Below, piece after piece: positions 30,686 through 33,382 of a stretch of 33,382 nucleotides of DNA; position 1 is the first letter of the stretch, and each line of letters begins with the position of its first letter. A program made the position numbers and the translations under genes. The notes beneath the pieces are model-generated. The model worked only from the letters and a program-made list of their open reading frames with translations. It did no database searches and had not been told where the DNA came from. Source of the DNA: Podochytrium sp. JEL0797 (lineage: Eukaryota; Chytridiomycota; Chytridiomycetes; Chytridiales; Chytriomycetaceae); contig JADGJG010000182.1 of the NCBI GenBank assembly GCA_027596195.1, positions 1 to 33,382 of the forward strand. The letters run 5' to 3'.

Positions 30686-31928
30686 ATGCCCCCTCTCACC
30701 CACAACACCGCACCACACCACGCACCCCTCGCTCGCCCTGCAGACCCCACCTCCCCGCCCGCCACGCCCTTCTTCCCTCCCGAGAAGGAGCGAAAAACAA
30801 AGAATCCAGCGCAAGGTAAACCTATTGAACCCATCGTGTTACGATCCTTTGATGATATGATAATGAAATTTATTTTGTTGATTTAATTGTCTTTTTTTAT
30901 TTTCTTTCTCAGAATTGTCACTCAACGACAACCACAACCACAACAACACGGCCATGATTTCCTTCGCTTCTGCGCTGCCCCACTTTGCATCCGCTGATGT
31001 TAACACGTGTGTAACTACTACGACCACTTCAACCACACCGTTCCCCTCACCAGTTCCCCTCCTCTCCCCCCCTTTCGCAAGCGCCGCCAAAGCCGCCGAA
31101 TCACCACACACCCAACACACGTCCAAATGCTGCACGTACTGCTTCACACGCACCACGCCCATGTGGCGCCACGGCCCCGTCAACTTCAACCCGCTCTGCA
31201 ACGGATGCGGCGTCAAATGGAAACGCGGAAGAATCCTCGTGGGTCAAGAACGCGCTCCAAAGGAACAACCCCCCTCTTCTCATTCCCACCAGCCAAACAA
31301 GAAACAAAAAGTCTCTTCTCAACCACCGAAACGATCCCCCAGTGACGCGAGTTTCACTTCCACATTTCCCACTTGTCCCTCCAACGTCAAAGTCCCGCGA
31401 TGTCTCCTCAACGCCAACCTCACGACTCCCCTCGACTTTACACAAACCCCATTCATCGAAGCACCCTCCTACATCCGTCCCAAGTCCCTCTCTCCCACTC
31501 TCGAATCAACCCTCCCACCAACCCACACATCCCAAGTCCAAACACGTCAACAAATGCTCCTCGAATCCACTTTTGCTCGGTCCCCACCTCCTTCCGCCAT
31601 TTCCACGTCCATCCCACGCTCAGAACACATCTCAGACGACCGTAGACAATCCATCTCGTCCCCGGTCGACCTCCAAGGCCCCTCATTGCGTTCCGCGTTC
31701 GTCTGTGCTGCACTAGAAACACTTGATTCGAAGGGGGGTGCGTTGAGGAAGGTTGCGGATGCCGTTTTGTGGATCCGGAGGAGGAGTTTTGCGGGCGAGA
31801 AAGGGGAGAGTGTTGTTGGTGGGTGTGTCGACGGGGAATTGGGGGAAGAAGAAGGGGAAGTCGATGTGGGCGCGTTGGGGGTTGAGGATTGGGAGTATTT
31901 GTGTCGTGTTTTGGTGAGTGTGGAGTGA
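30686..31928 (+). CDS. GATA-type zinc-finger transcription factor
   Basis: Two exons, 30686..30815 and 30913..31928 (97-nt intron, GTAAAC donor, pyrimidine tract then CAG), give 381 residues. The N-terminus is Pro/His/Thr-rich. The single zinc finger is C117-x2-C120-x18-C139-x2-C142, with TTPMWRHGP and LCNGCGVKWK typical of GATA fingers, followed by the basic stretch KWKRGRI and a Lys-rich segment (PNKKQKV) that could be a nuclear signal. An 18-residue loop is the spacing common in plant-type GATA factors; classic fungal and animal fingers have 17. The middle is Ser/Pro-rich and probably disordered, and a predicted helical C-terminal part (SLRSAFVCAALETLDS onward) ends the protein. It should bind GATA sites in the nucleus; target genes cannot be inferred. 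The start is the first ATG in frame after a GTG-only extension. Confidence 0.8.
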
Positions 31929-32360
31929 AGATTTGGAGTGTTTGGTTGCGTTGGTTTTATGGAGGAGGTTGGGTGAATAGAGGGTAGAATTTTCGAGGGG
32001 AAGGAGGGTGTGATATGTTTTTTTGCTGGAGGTGTGAAGCGGGTTGCGTTTTTGATGCTTTCGCATTCGCAGATTCTGTTCTATAATTCTTTTTTGTCGT
32101 TTTTGTTTTTGTTGGTTCGGTGTTTGTGCTGGTTGTGTTGGTGGAGAAAATCGCAGAATAAAAAAAGTATACATTTGTAGTAGCCGCTCTCGCACTCACA
32201 TTGTTTGAGATGTTCTTTGTTCATTCGTCATATATATAATTCAAACTTATCCTCAAAGAGATTGACACGATTCTCAGGTTGTTCCCAGTAAACAAACCAC
32301 TCTGTGGACCTCCCAACAAGCCACAACATCTCATTTAGTCTCTTTCTAAATGGTTTTTTA
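31929..32360. other. 3' region of the GATA gene and intergenic
   Basis: No gene is supported. T-rich sequence and an AATAAA at 32157-32162 fit a 3' untranslated region of roughly 230 nt for the GATA gene. Confidence 0.5.
32157..32162 (+). terminator. Polyadenylation signal AATAAA (GATA gene)
   Basis: First clear AATAAA downstream of the GATA stop codon, followed by a T/G-containing region. Assignment rests on motif and position only. Confidence 0.35.
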
Positions 32361-32643
32361 ATGAGTGATGAAGGGAAAGGTGACGTTAACGACAATCAAA
32401 ACAAAAAAAGCGCCACACCCCGAAAGATAAGGAAAAAAGCCAGTTTCCCCACCTACAAAAAACATGTTCTAAAAAGCATTCAACCTCTCCAGTCTACGAG
32501 TCCTGCCATTTTTGATCATTTACTGGTGGCCTCAAACAAACTGCTTCTTCTTTGCCGGCAGGTAAATACTTATTCAGTTTGTCTTACTCTTCCTCTCTGG
32601 ATCACTAATATGAACTTTCGAATCTTAGATTGGAGACGCGTGA
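32361..32643 (+). CDS. Short histone-fold (H2B-like) fragment
   Basis: From ATG 32361 the frame encodes a basic tail (SATPRKIRKKASF) and a segment reminiscent of H2B helix 1 and helix 2 (YKKHVLKSIQPLQSTSPAIF, VASNKLLLLCRQ). A well-formed 67-nt intron (32562..32628, GTAAAT donor, ACTAAT branch, TTAG) follows in phase 0, but the next exon reads only IGDA before TGA at 32641, giving 71 residues. H2B is about 120-140 residues and continues through a long helix 2, helix 3 and helix C, which are missing. So this is a truncated H2B-like relic, a small histone-fold protein, or chance resemblance. Nothing recognisable continues the fold downstream. Confidence 0.3.
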
Positions 32644-32900
32644 CTGCCATGTCCGGTTCTGGCTCTACCTCCAAGTTAACCCCCAAACCATCCAGTCTTT
32701 CCCGCAATGGAAAGCGCCGTCAAATCATGGATTTTTTGGATGAAGACAGACCACGGCAGCCCTGTAATGGAGGAGTTCGCACACTTCATCAACTTTGCGG
32801 AGGCGATTGATTTGACGAATATATTTTTCTCGTCGCTTATCAATATTAAGAAGCTTTTCATCAACCCAGATACAAGGAAAGCAAGATCTTTCTTCGCTTT

Positions 32901-33332
32901 TTATTTCCATTTAATAATGTGCGTCGATCTGGTCATTGAATTTGCCGCCGCCAGACTAGTTTGTTCCTCAAAGTACAGGGCAATCTTGAGAGAAAACAGA
33001 AGAAAAAACGCGAGATCCGCATCCATGTACAAGAGCAGCCCCATAAGAAAGGAACCAAGCAAGCTCAGGGAGTAAAGGATTCCATCGAGAACCCCCAGAA
33101 GCCAGATGGTGGAGGCGCAGATGCCGTAGCGCGCAATAATGGCGAGGCGCGGGTCCATTTTGATGCTGATGAGGGCGTTTTCGACGTTTCCCAAGACCAA
33201 GGTCAGGGCTTCGCTTTCTTCTTCAACAAGAAAAGTGCGAGCAAGTACAACAATTTGAGGGACATTGGAGAGGAGCATGATGGCCGGAAATGCCTTCACG
33301 ACTTGTTCGAGATATTTGTGCCCCGTCGGGTA
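32901..33332 (-). CDS. Last exon of a multi-pass membrane protein (partial at right edge)
   Basis: On minus, a CTGAC branch site and TACAG acceptor (33333-33334) open an exon of 143 sense codons (YPTGHKYLEQVVKAFPAIML...) ending at TAA 32901. An in-frame TGA upstream of the acceptor confirms that this is an intron boundary. Hydrophobic stretches are at AFPAIMLLSNVPQIVVLA, YGICASTIWLLGVLDGILY, LLGSFLMGLLLYM and LAFFLLFSLKIALYF, so the C-terminal part carries about three to four helices. The family is not recognised. The upstream exons lie outside the window. The intron end is the right copy of the 53-bp inverted repeat. Confidence 0.6.
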   Translation of the reverse strand, partial: YPTGHKYLEQVVKAFPAIMLLSNVPQIVVLARTFLVEEESEALTLVLGNVENALISIKMDPRLAIIARYGICASTIWLLGVLDGILYSLSLLGSFLMGLLLYMDADLAFFLLFSLKIALYFEEQTSLAAANSMTRSTHIIKWK

Positions 33333-33382
33333 CTGTATTTTTTGAAGAAGAAGCGCGTTTCGGAATTGTCAGATATGCAAAT
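33330..33382 (-). repeat. Right copy of the 53-bp perfect inverted repeat
   Basis: This is the reverse complement of 234..286 without mismatch, running to the final base of the window, so its full length is unknown. It contains the branch site and acceptor of the last intron of the membrane-protein gene that leaves the window here. Confidence 0.95.

Noticed and set aside
32707..33075. Plus-strand ORF (MESAVKSWIFWMKTD...) after the H2B-like fragment
   Set aside because: Its second half is antisense to the clear membrane-protein exon, it has no recognisable motif, and a stop lies a few codons upstream. The first 65 codons read somewhat like protein, so an RNA check would be reasonable.

Overview
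The window reads as nuclear DNA of a fungus, most likely a zoosporic (chytrid-type) one. The evidence is short introns (mostly 53-102 nt, GT..AG, often with a CTAAY branch site), a fungal PCL-type cyclin, a GATA factor, ThrE/Prm10-like transporters, a class-A-like seven-helix receptor and a Dpy-30-motif protein. The chytrid placement is inference; no rRNA or other marker gene is present. I recognised no tRNA, CRISPR array or intact transposon. Exon structures were worked out by hand from splice signals, reading phase and comparison between paralogues inside the window.

Layout. 1-400: the 3' end of a broken or partial gene, carrying a 53-bp sequence that recurs perfectly inverted at the last bases of the window. 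564-4689: three plus-strand genes of a family with an F-box-like head and plant-type (LxGxIP) leucine-rich repeats; one is intact, one has a single stop codon and one is decayed. 5109-10413: two minus-strand paralogous ThrE-type transporters. 10746-13312: a four-helix MARVEL-like membrane protein and a PCL-type cyclin. 13573-16055: two more LRR genes on minus, one intact and one with a single TAG. 16467-17989: a membrane-anchored DUF3712-like protein. 18113-18991: a decayed LRR gene. 19155-20815: two tandem phosphoribosyltransferases with typical PRPP loops; the second lacks about 44 central residues. 21135-22226: a rhodopsin-like receptor, convergent with two tandem nodulin-like MFS transporters (22242-25818). 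26105-28659: three LRR pseudogenes on minus. 28952-29805: a Dpy-30-motif gene with two in-frame stop codons. 30686-31928: a GATA zinc-finger factor. 32361-32643: a short H2B-like fragment. 32901-33332: the last exon of a membrane protein that runs off the window.

No metabolic operon-like logic links the genes. The theme is local duplication: ThrE pair, phosphoribosyltransferase pair, MFS pair, and nine LRR loci of which only two are uninterrupted. The LRR loci lie on plus in the left part and on minus in the middle and right, and the window is bounded by inverted copies of one sequence, so the region resembles a large imperfect palindrome shaped by recombination between repeats. The strongest leads are the LRR family with its shared C-terminal cap, the terminal inverted repeat, and the clean in-frame stop codons in otherwise open genes.
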